A stretch of DNA of 64,000 bases from Acanthornis magna. Its lineage: Eukaryota; Chordata; Aves; Passeriformes; Acanthizidae. The notes under the pieces are model-generated. The model ran no database searches, had not been told where the DNA came from, and was given only the letters and a program-made list of their open reading frames with translations. Each line of letters begins with the position of its first letter. The stretch's first letter is position 1. Positions 34,420 to 45,224 of the stretch are shown piece by piece. The DNA is taken from positions 1,110,001-1,174,000 of the forward strand of contig JAWUZG010000174.1 in NCBI GenBank assembly GCA_036785705.1. Reading direction: 5' to 3'. Both the position numbers and the translations under genes were made by a program.

Positions 34420-37400
34420 GACATTCTGCCTGTGAGAATGGGATGAAGGAAGAGGCAAATAAATCCCTTTTTCTCTGGCCAGGTGGTTTCCTTTTGACAA
34501 ACGATGGCTGTGGTTCAGGCAGATCTGGTTTTACAGCCCCCCTGTGCCAGCCCAACATGCCCATAACTCTGCTCTGGCAGATCACTGAAACAATTGCTCA
34601 TTCTGTGAGGAAAGCCAGAGGCTAATTACAGCGAGGCATGTAACACGATTCCAGCAAAGGAAGAGCTCTCCAGGGCTGGCTTTCCACACACTGCCCAAGG
34701 GTGCATCTCAGTGCTCCTCTTTTACATGCACTCTCTTCCCTTTGCATATCCCAGGTGGCATAGGGAGAGCCTGAGACTCACCCAGCATCACTTGGGACTC
34801 ACACCTGCTTGATGGTGAGACCGTGGGGGGTCTGGAAAATGCTGATGACAGGGAAAACTACCCAAGTGATGGGGCAAGAGAGCTCTGGTGGGAGGTGAGC
34901 AAGAAGGAGCTGATCAGACATTCACTCAGTACTGAAGCATCTCTCAGTGACACCGCAGTTCTCTGGTGCATCACAACAAGGGCCAGAGCAGAGTTCCTCA
35001 TTCAAAGGTGAGGTACTGGTAAAGGTCTAATGGATGGAAAGCATCTGGGGTGTTGCAGATCCCAGTCTGTGAGTGAAATGTTAAATGATGGGCATGCAGA
35101 GCTGTCCCAGCCCAGTCACTGCTTACTTCTCTCCAGCTGATCTTTGGATGCAGCTGGTGATCTGCCCACCTGCAGATCAGGGTGGCCCATGCAGAGTAGG
35201 GGGAGAGATCCTCCGTGTCAAGAATCACAATTGTTTCTTGGGATGTGGTTGTTCCCTATGGCAGCAAAAAGGTCTCCTAAGCCCCACATGAGAGGCACAG
35301 AGAGACCCATGACAGAAGAGGAAGGAGAGTCCTATAGGATGGCCTGAGCCGTGCTCCATGTCATACTCCCAGCTGAGCCAGGGAAGCTCCCCAGGAGTCG
35401 GTGCTGAACAGGACATTCAGCACCCACGAGTTGTTTCTGGCCCGTCTGTCCAAGGAGGAGCCATGAGGGATGGTCTTCAGAGTCCTGCCCCTAGCAGGGG
35501 CTCAGCCAGGCTCTCCAGCTCTGAAATGGATTGATGACTGGAGAGAATGGGCTCCTGTGGGAGCAGGGCAAGCACCAGCACCCCCTCCCTGCAGAGGGGT
35601 GGGGGGCAGGGCCAGCTCGGAGCAGCGTCCCCGGTTGGAGGAGACAGACCTGTTCTCCACCACTGCTCAGGAATGCAGCTTGAGGTGGAGCAGCAGGTGC
35701 TGGAAGGAGGGTTGCAACCAGTCTCACCCTCCAAGAAAAATACCAGCCCTGCTCACCAAGGGAAAGGAGCAGAAGCAGCCCCTGCACAGCCAGATTTATG
35801 AGCCCCAGCAGGCTGGAAAAAATCCAGTGAACATTTCAGCAAATCCAGCCTTCGTCAGAAGTTACAGAGTGATAGGTATAAGGCCCAGCCAGACCCGCAG
35901 CTGCTGCCTCTCCTGAGCCAGCCTCAGGCAGCCAGTGAAGTCACCCTCGCACCTCAGGCTGTGGGGATGGCCATGGGGTCGGTGCAGGTGGCGGTGGGTG
36001 CACCACCAGCACCACCCTGGACGTGTTTCTACTGCAGGACTGGTGGGGGGTTCTGGCCAGGAGTGCCCTGGGAAGTGTCACATTGAACGGATGGGACAGT
36101 TTTTAGAGGAGCCCTGCTGAGCACAGGGCTCATTTACAGAAAAAGGTGGAGATGGCTCTGGGTTGATCCCCTTTTGGGTCCCAAGGTGGGTCACTTTCTC
36201 TGGTATCATCTTCCAGGACTCACACCCTGTTTACAAGCATTTCCTCTTGCCCATCAAGAGTGCTCACAAGGACCATGTCCCCAGTCCCCACAGAGACAAC
36301 TTTCCCCTTCGTGCAGGGGATTGCTGCTCCTTCCAAAGATCTCACAAGGGCAAATGGTCACCAAGCCTTGAAGAGGGGAGCAAGAGGAAAAAGACAGAGG
36401 CAATTCCCTTAAAAGTCATTAATATCTCCATTAGTGTTGACTAATGGCAGGTCTCAGCCCTCACCATGTTCTTGTCCTCACGTGCAGGCTTTTTGGGACA
36501 AGGCCAGTCTCCTTGACTTTGGAAAACACCTGCCACACTGACAGTGATAAAATCATCCACTTTCTGTGGCTTGGAGTGTCCAATGCTCCCTGTCCATCCT
36601 TTCATCAGCCCCATTCACCTCCTTCCTGCTGTATCCTAGGGAAAATCCACCCCCTCACCTTCAAATTTCCAGGGCTTTTTGCACAGCAAAACCAGTCCTA
36701 GTCTTGAGGTAATACCTCTGTCCCAGTACCCAAATGGGAGGAGATGGGAGACAAGTCTCTTTTGCAGTACCAAAACTGCTGTGTGCCCTTCACACTTGTT
36801 CTGCTGCAGGAGAGGTGTCCAAATCCCCCAGAGCCTCAGTGGTCTCCAATGAGAGGATGAGTGAAGACACTGCTGCCAGATCTTTGTTATCTGAGACAGG
36901 TAATGGTCCAGGTGCCACCCCCATCTCCACAGAAACTCCAGCATTTGTCTGGAGACATGGCTCAGCATATCAGCTTTTCACCTGTTCTTCCCATAACCTG
37001 GTTCTCCCTCTGAAAGGACACAACCTGAGGATCACTCATGGTCCTTTAGCTCCACAGGGAAGTCAGCTTCTCCCTGCAGCATCTCTGGAGCTGGGCAAGC
37101 CAAGATGGGCTGTGGTACCTTTGGGGATAGAGAGCATAGGCACAAGCACATGGACACTCTTTTTAGGACTGTGCCTCACAGCCTGAGCTCTGTTATGAGG
37201 GTATGAAGAAGAGGCAGGGCTGCACAGCAGTTTTTCTGCATCCCCATGCCTCTCACACAGGGCCAAATCCTCCACATACTGCCCTGGGTTGGTACCCAGC
37301 CCCAGGGCAGGATCAGTGCTCAGACCTACTGCATCCCATCCCTCCATCCTCATACCTAGAGTCATGCAGGACCTGGCATGGTCCTGGAGCATAGGGTGGG

Positions 37401-38879
37401 ACTCAGCATGTCAGTTCAGGGTCTTTTGCAGATTTTATAGTGCCTTTTATCATAACTGCAAAGTAGACTGCACTCAGCCAGGCCACCCCCTTTGGAAAGG
37501 GCTCCTGCTTCACTTTCCAAGTGCATCCATTCATTCTAGCCAAGTGTCCTAAAGCAGCAGGGATCATGGGATAGCACTCTGTGCCTCTGTGTATCTCTCA
37601 GAGCCCTCTGAAAGTTTGTCCAGCTTCATCTCCAAACTTCTACTGCAATTCCTTGGTTGATGGTCCTGAGATATTTTTACGAGGAGGGTGGAGGATCTGA
37701 CTTCACACATGTCTATATATTCAGATCTTAACCAGCATAGGATCCCCTCCAGGCACAAATCACTAGGAATTCCATCTCCAGTCCTTCTGCTCTTCCTGAA
37801 TGAATGGTTCTTCACCCAGATTTCTCAAACTACTCCTGCAGAGAGCCCTGCTTCAACTTCTTGCTGCGGGAGCAGCAGAGATTCAGGAGCTGTCAGGAAT
37901 GGAGATACAGCTTCTGTGAACTACAGCACAGAACTGTCCTTCCCTCCATGTAAGACCTGCTTGTGAGCCTCTTCAGAGCCAGGAGTCAACCCCAGCCACA
38001 GATTTTGGAGCCATTTCCACCATGAGTGGGCACCTCTTTCCACCCACCCCTCTGCAGCATCCCCCTGTCTGTCTCCCTCTCTCTCTGTCCCACCGCTTCT
38101 TGGAAAGAAGCATTGGATCACGAGGTCTGAGCACTCATCTTTGCCCCATGGTCTGAAACTCCTCCTCTGCCTGGGGCTCTCTCATGCAACCACGTCTGAG
38201 CATCCCCTCCTTGTTATGTCCACAAGACACGGCAGAGACAGCAGAGCCTGCCAGGCAGACCCTGGCATTGACAGAGGTCACTCTGGGGGATTGACACCCC
38301 GGCTTTCAGGTGTAACTCTAATAGCCAGGTGATCCAGCCTCGGGAGAGCCACAGCCAAATGAGGTGTTGTGTTGGTGGCAGGTAGGGGCGGAGACAAGAG
38401 GTTACTCTGTCGTAGGAAGGGACAGCTGCTGGGTTAGGTGTTGCAGGCATCAACACTTCCCTAGGATGGAAACCTGGAGCCATGTGTGCCAAAGGCAACG
38501 GGACTGAGATTGATCATGACAACATATTACAACTATAAAAAAACCCCTGGTTTTCTATATCCTGAAACTTTCCACAAATACAACCTGAATATTTGCAGAA
38601 TTTTTCTCTAGGGAAACACATTTCAGAACAACTAAGCAAAGAGGGAGAGTCATAAAGCTGATTGGAGATTGGGACCATCTCTCTGTCTTCCTACTGACTT
38701 TTCCCTGGGGTCAGGGGACCCTGGAGAATTCCCCAAGAGGAACATGGATACCCCCATGCTGTCCATGTCCAAAGGTCAATGTTTAGTGCAATGTGGAGGT
38801 GAGGCAGTGACAGGGGCAAAGTGGGGACTTGCAAATGACAGGGGCTCTCAGGCCAAGGTTGCACACTTCAAGATCTAAG
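34420..38879. other. unique non-coding stretch
   Basis: No repeat or proven gene is present. It contains the splice-like open block at 36810-36899 discussed in the findings. G+C rises around 35900-36100 without reaching the CpG density seen at 16.7 kb. Confidence 0.5.
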
Positions 38880-39230
38880 CATCATTTAAATTAGTGAAGC
38901 AGCCAGATAAAACAGCAAGGCCTTGTTATTTTCTTTCTTTTTTTCTTAAAAAAATCTAATTTAAAAGCTTGTTACCTTCTGTAAAAAAAAGGGGGTTGAA
39001 GTCTTTGATTCCTCCCCCTGGGCAATCTGTAATCCCTCAGCTAAGTCCCAAGCCCTTTAATTAAGACCTCAGTCATTTAAATTGTTAATGAAGATCCATT
39101 GGAGGAATATCATTCTCATTCCTGATTTCATCTTGTGCTCGTTAGGGACTCCTGATTAAAATTCATCATCTCAGAAGATATTTATAACTCTCTAACTATC
39201 CCTAGACCTCATTAATTCAAAGGCACCTGT
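38880..39230. promoter_or_regulatory. A/T-rich homeodomain-motif block, candidate conserved element
   Basis: This 350-base block is strongly A/T-rich and lacks repeat similarity. It contains the palindromes TTAATTAA at 39057-39064 and ATTTAAAT at 39075-39082, together with GTTAATGA, CTGATTAAAATTCATCATC and CATTAATTC. Such density of homeodomain cores without repeats is the usual look of a conserved developmental enhancer. This is the strongest candidate of that type in the window, though still unproven. Confidence 0.28.
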
Positions 39231-39312
39231 TTGGAAAGAGATGGAGGGACCTGGAGCTGAGGGAACACTGACTGACAGATGACAGTGTTGGCCTCACTGC
39301 ACACTATGGGAA
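39231..39312. other. short spacer, nothing recognised
   Basis: Unique bases between the A/T-rich block and the 18-bp tandem repeat. Confidence 0.5.
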
Positions 39313-39366
39313 GGGACACCAGGGGTATAAGGGACACCATGGGGGTAAGGGACACCATGGGAGTAA
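39313..39366. repeat. minisatellite, 18-bp unit x3
   Basis: Three consecutive 18-base units follow the pattern gggacaccatgggggtaa, at 39313-39330, 39331-39348 and 39349-39366. Units two and three differ by one base. The first differs at a few positions. The unit is a multiple of three, so it shows as a Trp-Cys-Pro repeat in the reverse reading frame, without implying a protein. Confidence 0.9.
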
Positions 39367-41807
39367 GACATGATCCAGACTGGTTTTAGTGGGGTGAGAG
39401 AAGAGATGGCCAAGCAGCCACTGGCCAGATGTGCCAAAGAGGAGAGAGACCCCCTCCTGTATCAGAGTCCTGGAGCATACAGGGGTACGAAGACTTGGAA
39501 ATGTTGAACCACAGGAAGAGACCACCCCATGATTCCTTCTCTGTCCCAGTGGACAGACAGGTCCTGCCTGTCTCTACAGCCCCCCAGGGACACAGCCACT
39601 AGGTCATACAGCCTGGCTGCTCCCTCCACAGTTTGCCCAACACCAAATTCCTGTCCTGAACCCCAGTGAAGCTCAACCAGCCCCATTGACCTCACCCCTG
39701 GATGAGCCATTGGGGTCCTTTTCCCAGCAAAACCCCCTGTGGTAATGGAGAGGGAACCCCAGAGCATCCAACTCTCCTTCCAGCCCATGCCTCAGTTAGC
39801 CTTGCTCTGGGCTTTGCCTTTGGCTCTCCCACCACGTTGTCCCTTGCACCACTGGAAGCTAAGCAGAACTGCCTCTTCCACTTCTCCTTCTTGTCCTCTA
39901 CTATCACCCACATGCTGCCCTCCCTTTTCCTTCCCCCATCCATGCTCTCTCCTGTGACTCCCTCTTCTCACCAACTGTCCAGTCCTGAAGTTTGCCATGA
40001 CTCTGCTGATCTTCTGCATCAGTTGTTTTTCCCCAGGTTCAGCCTCAATTTGTGTCAGGGGAAATGACCTAAATCTTGGCTGGGGTCCAAGCCCAGGGAT
40101 CACAACCATCACAAGAAGTTTCCCTGGAGTCATTTGTCCCCTTGACCCAAAAGGAACCCTTTCCTTTGGGACACCCAATGTTTTTGCTTAGCCTCATGTT
40201 CTCCTGCTTTGGGTCAGGCTTTAAATAAAAACGCCCTATGAAAATAGGAAAAGAGTTTTGTTTCAAGGCTGTCTAATGAAATACTCCAGCACTTCTGAAA
40301 TGAGACATTTTACCTTGGAAACATCTAGCAGGACTATGCTGACACTTTCACATACATCCAAATGACTGAAACCTGAACTTACAGCTCCTTTTGGTCCTGT
40401 TGAAACCCCATTTTTGGTGAATTACTACATGTAAAAGTTCCAGCTGGCTGCTGCCATCCCTGCCTGGGTTTCACTGTCCCACAGCCCAGGTGAGTTTGGG
40501 GACAGTTCATCCCAGGGCCCTTCAGTGACAGCAGTATGTAGCTCTTCAGCCATATTCTGATGTGTGAGGCTGAGGAGCGCCTTCCTTCCTCATGCAGTGG
40601 CTGAGCCCAGCCAGGTTTGTGCTAGCCACCACAGCACAAAGCAGGAAAAAATCCCTGGGTTGCTGTGGATGACAAAGAGGGTGAATAAGAAGGATGATAA
40701 ATGCACTTTGAATCTCTTTGGCTCTAGACAGACACATTTAAAAGTGACCTGCAAGGGACCTTCCCTTTTTGGTCCCAAATAATAGAAGCTCTGAATGGAT
40801 TTTAACACTGGGTTTATTTCCCTTATGCCTCTTTTTGTTCCTGTTAGAAATTCAGGTCCCTGTGCAATTTCCTGAATGAGCGAGTGCAATGAGGATGCAA
40901 CAGGAGGGAAGAGTGAACACATGTGAATGAAAAATGTTTTTTAAACACTTTCCAAAGTGCCAAGCTTTTATCCTGCTGCAGTGGGAGAGGACACTGTTTA
41001 ACGCAGTTTGCTTTGTGCTTGACAGATTTATTTAACTCCAACAATTGTATGGCGGTTCACAAAAAGGAAGCCTTTGTTGGAGTTACAGCTCTCCGTGGCA
41101 AGCAGTCTCCATGCCCTTGCTGGAGTGAGGCCACTTTGCATGGAAGAATGAACTGCTTATTTGGGATGGGTGACCCCAGAGCTCACTGCCTGCCGGGAGG
41201 CACAATCTCAATGGTCCATCTGACAGCAGCTTCAGACTCTGTCCGTGGTAGCTCGGAAAGCGTCACAGCTGTGCGAGTCCAGCCCAAAGATCAGGGGGTC
41301 TTCCGAGCAGTGGAAAGACTCAGAGTCTGGGACAAAAATCCCTGGCTGCTATCAATTTCTCTTGAGCTTCCCAAAAGGACATGCTTGTGTTTGAAGTTTT
41401 CCAGGTAGCATTTGAGTAAATGATGTGTGATGAATCTGCTGTTTTGATATCAGAACAAAGATTGATCCACTTGGGTTGAACAGAGATAACCACACTGCCT
41501 CAACAGGCCTTCAGTGTGGGAAAGGTCTTGGCAAGTTTCATGGGGGCAAAGCTGTCACTGGAGCCTGTGTGCCTGGAGCTGGGTCCAAGGAGTATTTGGA
41601 AACAGAGCTATTGTCTTGGATCTGTGACTGTGGAGCAGAGTTTCTGTAACTACAGGATTCTTCTACCTTTCATGGGTCCATGAAAAGGCATCAGTTGTAA
41701 GGATCAGCTTGGTATATACACCAAGGAGTCCGTCAGCCTTTCCCTTTGGGCCTCTTTGCTCCATGATAAGCAGATTCTTTAGAAAGATTTGCAGGTTTGT
41801 ACAGATC
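39367..41807. other. unique non-coding sequence, nothing recognised
   Basis: No repeat or gene is recognised. Several open frames of 100-160 codons overlap on opposite strands around 39.7-40.2 kb and 40.9-41.4 kb, none with a domain. Confidence 0.5.
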
Positions 41808-41975
41808 TAGAATCACAGGCTGGGTCAGGTGGAAAGGGACTGCAGTGGAATCATTGGGTCCCACCTCCCTGCCTCAGAAGTGTCATCCTAGAGCACATGG
41901 CAGAGGACTGTATCCAGATGGTTCCAGATGGAATATCCCCAGTGAGAGAGACTCCATGCCCTTTCTGGACAAAGA
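41808..41975 (-). mobile_element. CR1 LINE 3' end, older subfamily
   Basis: Reverse-oriented CR1 fragment of a different subfamily. It has 'tagaatcacaggctgggtcaggtggaaagggactgcag', 'atcattgggtcccacctccctgc', 'catcctagagcacatggcagaggactgtatccagatggtt' and 'atatccccagtgagagagactccatgccc'. This matches the CR1 pattern in which the element names an anchor 'cctagagcacatggcacagga' and ends with an 'aga gactccacaacc' type block. Similarity may extend to about 42000. Confidence 0.75.
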
Positions 41976-42823
41976 GGAAGGGAAAAGGGTTGTCAAGGCT
42001 TTCAGCTCCCACCTTCTGCTGGCAACAGGACTGTGTCACTGGGAAGGAGCAGTATTCTGCTAATAGGCACAGTACTATGATAAGTCTCTCCCAGTCCTAG
42101 CAGAGGAAGAAATCTCACTCAGGTCAAAAATATCTTTCAACAACATCTTTCCACTTTTTAACACAAATAAAAGCTATCAAGGCAAGACAATGCTGTCCCT
42201 TGGTTCTTCCCATGCAGGACAAGATATGCCATGAATGTACCTCAGCCATCCCATCCCATCCCATCCCAGTGCCTGGGTTCTGGTGATGCAGACGTGCGGT
42301 GCAGTGTGCACATGGCCCCCACGCAGCCCACGGGCCCTCACGCAGCCCACGTTTTGTGTCTGGACCCCCATGACCTGCAAGACCCCATGACCCTTACTGG
42401 GAGCTGCCACCACAAGCCACCACCTCCCTACTGTGGGTGAATTTGGGGAAGGACAATGGGGAGCACCCAGGAAGCCCTGGCAAGGCTGGCACGTACAAAA
42501 AAACACCTCTCACCTTGCCAAATGGGGAACACCCACCAAGCATGCTATCGTCTCCAGCTTCTGGGAAAACAAACCTATGGAGCTCCCAAAGGCTCATCCT
42601 GCCACAGACCCTTGTGGTGGGCTCGTACAGCCATACAGAGATCTCCCAATGGGCTCACACAGCCAGATCCTGCTCTCTGGGTGACTGCAGAGACTGGGGT
42701 TGAGGTGAATGAGGGGAGAAAAGGACATGCCATAGTGCCAGAACCACAGTCTTGGGCCATCTGTAACAGGCTGCCTGACCCTTGGATTGGGGTAGATTTG
42801 GATCCTCCACAGGCAGAGCAAGA
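41976..42823. other. unique non-coding sequence
   Basis: Nothing is recognised except the short pentamer repeat at 42246-42268. Confidence 0.5.
42246..42268. repeat. (CCATC)4.6 short microsatellite
   Basis: Four and a half perfect copies of CCATC. Confidence 0.9.
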
Positions 42824-43150
42824 TCATAGAATCAGAATATCCTGAGTTGGAAGGGACCCACAAAGACCATCAAGTCCAACTCCTGACCCTGCTCAGGACG
42901 CCCCAACAATCCCACCCTGTGCCTGAGAGTGTTGTCCAAACGCTCCTGGAGCTGTGGCAGCCTTTGGGCTGTGCCCATTCCCTGGGGAGCCTGGGCAGTG
43001 CCCAGCACCCTCTGGGGGAAGAACGTTTTCCTGAAATCCAGCCTAAACCTCCCCTGAGACCAATTCCTACCATTTCCTGTCACTGGGCACCAGAGAGCAG
43101 AGATCAGTGCTTGCCCCTCCATGGCCTTGGGAGGAAGCTGTGAACACTTC
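42824..43150 (-). mobile_element. CR1 LINE 3' end, best-preserved copy of its subfamily here
   Basis: Reverse-oriented CR1 tail. It begins 'tcatagaatcagaatatcctgagttggaagggacccac' and runs through 'ccaacaatcccaccctgtgcctgagagtgttgtccaaacgctcctggagctgtggcagcc', 'ccctggggagcctgggcagtgcccagcaccctctgggggaag' and 'ccagcctaaacctcccctgagac'. It is the intact reference for the shorter copies at 586 and 59558. The 145-codon and other frames overlapping it are readings of the repeat, not genes. Confidence 0.93.
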
Positions 43151-43552
43151 AATAGACCCTCAAAGTGGTCGGTGTTGGCTGAGCACAGGAGCAGGAACGA
43201 GCCTGTCCCCTGCAATGACCAACACACAGAGCATTTGGGAGCTTACAGCAGCGAAGAGCAGAGCAGCACCTCCACAGGATCCACTGGCTACTCAGGACTG
43301 TGGTTCCCATCTGAAAAAGCCAGGTTTCTCCAAGCCCTGGGAGCTTCTAAGACTTTGGGAGGCCATCTGAGTCCCCACATGGAACTGGAAGGAGAAATGA
43401 AATGGAGGGCCAAGGGAGCTATTAAAATCCCCTTCGTGGGCACGATGGGCAGGATAATTCCAGCTGCTCCCAGAGACACTGAGGTAACCCCAAGGGATGT
43501 TTTAAGAGGCCTGAAGATAAAAAGAAAAAGGTTGAAGAAAAATAGTCAGGGG
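43151..43552. other. spacer, nothing recognised
   Basis: Unique sequence between the CR1 tail and the LINE ORF2 fossil. The last hundred bases are purine-rich and could be more of the fossil. Confidence 0.45.
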
Positions 43553-43800
43553 AACTGAGCAAGAATATGCAAACTCAGCTAAGAAAATGATAAAGGCCAG
43601 GGAAAAACAGAGAAAAATAACACTGCCAAGAGGGCTACTGGGAATAAGAAGGAATTTTGCAAATTGCAGCAAAGGGAAAGCAAATACAGTGTGAGTCAGC
43701 CCATTAATAAATGAGAAGGGAACACAAATTAATGAGAATTCAGAAGCAGCTGAGGTACTGACCTGCTTTCAGAATTTTCTACTTCATTCCCAACACAACT
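43553..43800 (+). pseudogene. decayed CR1-type LINE ORF2, endonuclease-RT linker
   Basis: Forward translation in shifting frames gives TEQEYANSAKKMIKAREKQ, then TAKRATGNKKEFCKLQ, then EAAEVLTCFQNFLLHS. These fall in the order seen in CR1 ORF2 between the endonuclease and the reverse transcriptase: an 'EEY..A...I.KAK' helix, a 'NKKGFYKYI' block, and 'EKAEVLNAFFASVFTS'. Stops and frameshifts separate them, so the copy is dead. It is unusual here because nearly all other CR1 pieces are 3' ends only. It is in opposite orientation to the CR1 tail 400 bases to the left, so the two are different insertions. Confidence 0.6.
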
Positions 43801-44706
43801 GAGTTCTGGGAGGTGTTAACCCTTTCCTCTGTACCCTGCAGGACTGGGCATGAGGCTGTCAGTTCAGAAAGTCTGCAAGCCCGTGGCACTACGGGGGCCT
43901 TCTTCAAACTCCTTCACGCACTTGTGCAAAACTTCATCACAGCTGAATCACAACAGTCTGTGATGGATACCTCAGCCAGGGCACCCTTCTCCTGCAAGTC
44001 CTCATTCCCATGTGGCTGGGTTCATATGAGAGCCTACAGAAGGTCTTCCCCCCATGTCCCACCCTCTCCTTCATTCTCCCGTTCAGTTTATTTTATTGAT
44101 CCTAGTTGATTTGAAACAGTTTTTAAAGTTTTTTTTCCAATCAGCTAGAGTTGAGAGCACCTTCTTTTTTCACTCCTGCTGGGAACTGTGGATCTTAACC
44201 AGTGTAAAACAGTGCAGCTCCATTATGGCCCTCAGACACACCCTGAGACACCAGCACCCTTTGGCCAAAAGCAGAAAGGGTCAAAGCACTGGGTCATTCA
44301 TAACACACACCGGTCAGATGTCTGCTCCATTCTCCATGGTCTCTTTGGGAGGTCCCAGCACAACCTTTCTGCTGAGTGGTAGCAGTTTGTTTTGTGGATC
44401 AGCTCCTGTTTGATGATGTATTCACTGATCTTTGCCACCACCAACCTCTGTATTCTTCATTCCCAAACTAAACCGCATCATTCCAGGATCCACCAGCAAG
44501 TCCCTCAGGCTGAATCTTCCCCTCCTGCTCCCAGGAGCATTATTTGCAGGGCAAGGTCCTGCAGTCCCTGAGTCACATTGAATTTTGTCCTTCACAGCAG
44601 GCCAAAGACACTTCACAGCAATCATCCTGCCAGAAGACACTTAAGGACTTTCATGTCCTGATTTTGCAAGGAGAAGCAAAATCCAGAGGCAGCAGTTAGG
44701 GAAGCC
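43801..44706. other. unique non-coding sequence, nothing recognised
   Basis: No gene or repeat is recognised up to the target duplication of the LTR. Confidence 0.5.
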
Positions 44707-44712
44707 GGTAGT
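44707..44712. repeat. target site duplication GGTAGT, left copy
   Basis: Six bases directly outside the LTR, repeated exactly at 45219-45224. Six-base duplications are characteristic of ERVK/beta-retrovirus-like (class II) elements. Confidence 0.92.
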
Positions 44713-45218
44713 TGTTGTAGACGAATGCAAAAGAAGACGACGACGCGGCAAAGGGTGGTGGGAGGAATGCTCCTCCCCATGCTCTCCTTTATTGAGGTAG
44801 AGGGTTCTCGGTGGTCAGGAGGGAGAGCAGGGGAAGGAGGGCCATGTCCGTAGGTGGCATGAGGACAAAATGGCACCGAGTGCCTGAGAGCACCCGGTTA
44901 AATAAGGAAGGGAACAACCAATGAGGGAAGAGGGAGAGGGCAGTGCAAGCATACATGAACCAATCCGAACGCAAGAGGGAGGGGTACAATTCGAACAAAC
45001 CAATGATATACATAATGGTAGGGAAGAATCTAGAGGGATGGGCGGATCCAGGCCCTAGGCACGCCTCAAAGTCCGCCCAGGCAAGGCCCACGGGGTATGA
45101 GGGGCGTCACCTAGGAGGCAAAGGGCGGGCCCACTCCCACCCAGGCAAGGCCGACACTACCCTTTCAATGATGTTATAAAAAGGCATCGCCTGGGAGGAA
45201 GAGAGGCGATCCCCCACA
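44713..45218 (-). mobile_element. solo LTR, ERVK-like, 506 bp
   Basis: A complete LTR lies in reverse orientation with no internal region. Its ends are TGTTGTAG at the left and CCCCCACA at the right, giving TGT...ACA termini, flanked by perfect 6-bp duplications. Read on the reverse strand, three ATTGG boxes (CCAAT at 44918, 44960 and 45000 on the forward strand) precede a TATA-like CCTTATTTAACC (44897-44908). An AATAAA polyadenylation signal follows at 44788-44793. This implies U3 of about 340, R of about 100 and U5 of about 60 bases. The high CpG content and intact signals suggest a relatively young insertion. It could still act as a promoter. The class is inferred from duplication length. 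Confidence 0.92.
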
Positions 45219-45224
45219 GGTAGT
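45219..45224. repeat. target site duplication GGTAGT, right copy
   Basis: Exact match to 44707-44712, directly after the ACA end of the LTR. Confidence 0.92.

Noticed and set aside
34756..34895. Block between 'tttgcatatcccag' and a strong 'ggtgagc' donor, resembling an internal exon
   Set aside because: All three forward frames contain a stop inside the block, so it cannot be an internal coding exon. A non-coding exon remains possible but unsupported.
42847..43558. Frames of 98-145 codons near 43 kb
   Set aside because: They mostly translate the CR1 tail and unique spacer.
44641..45179. Open frames around 44.6-45.2 kb
   Set aside because: They are readings of the LTR and its flank, with no viral gene motif.
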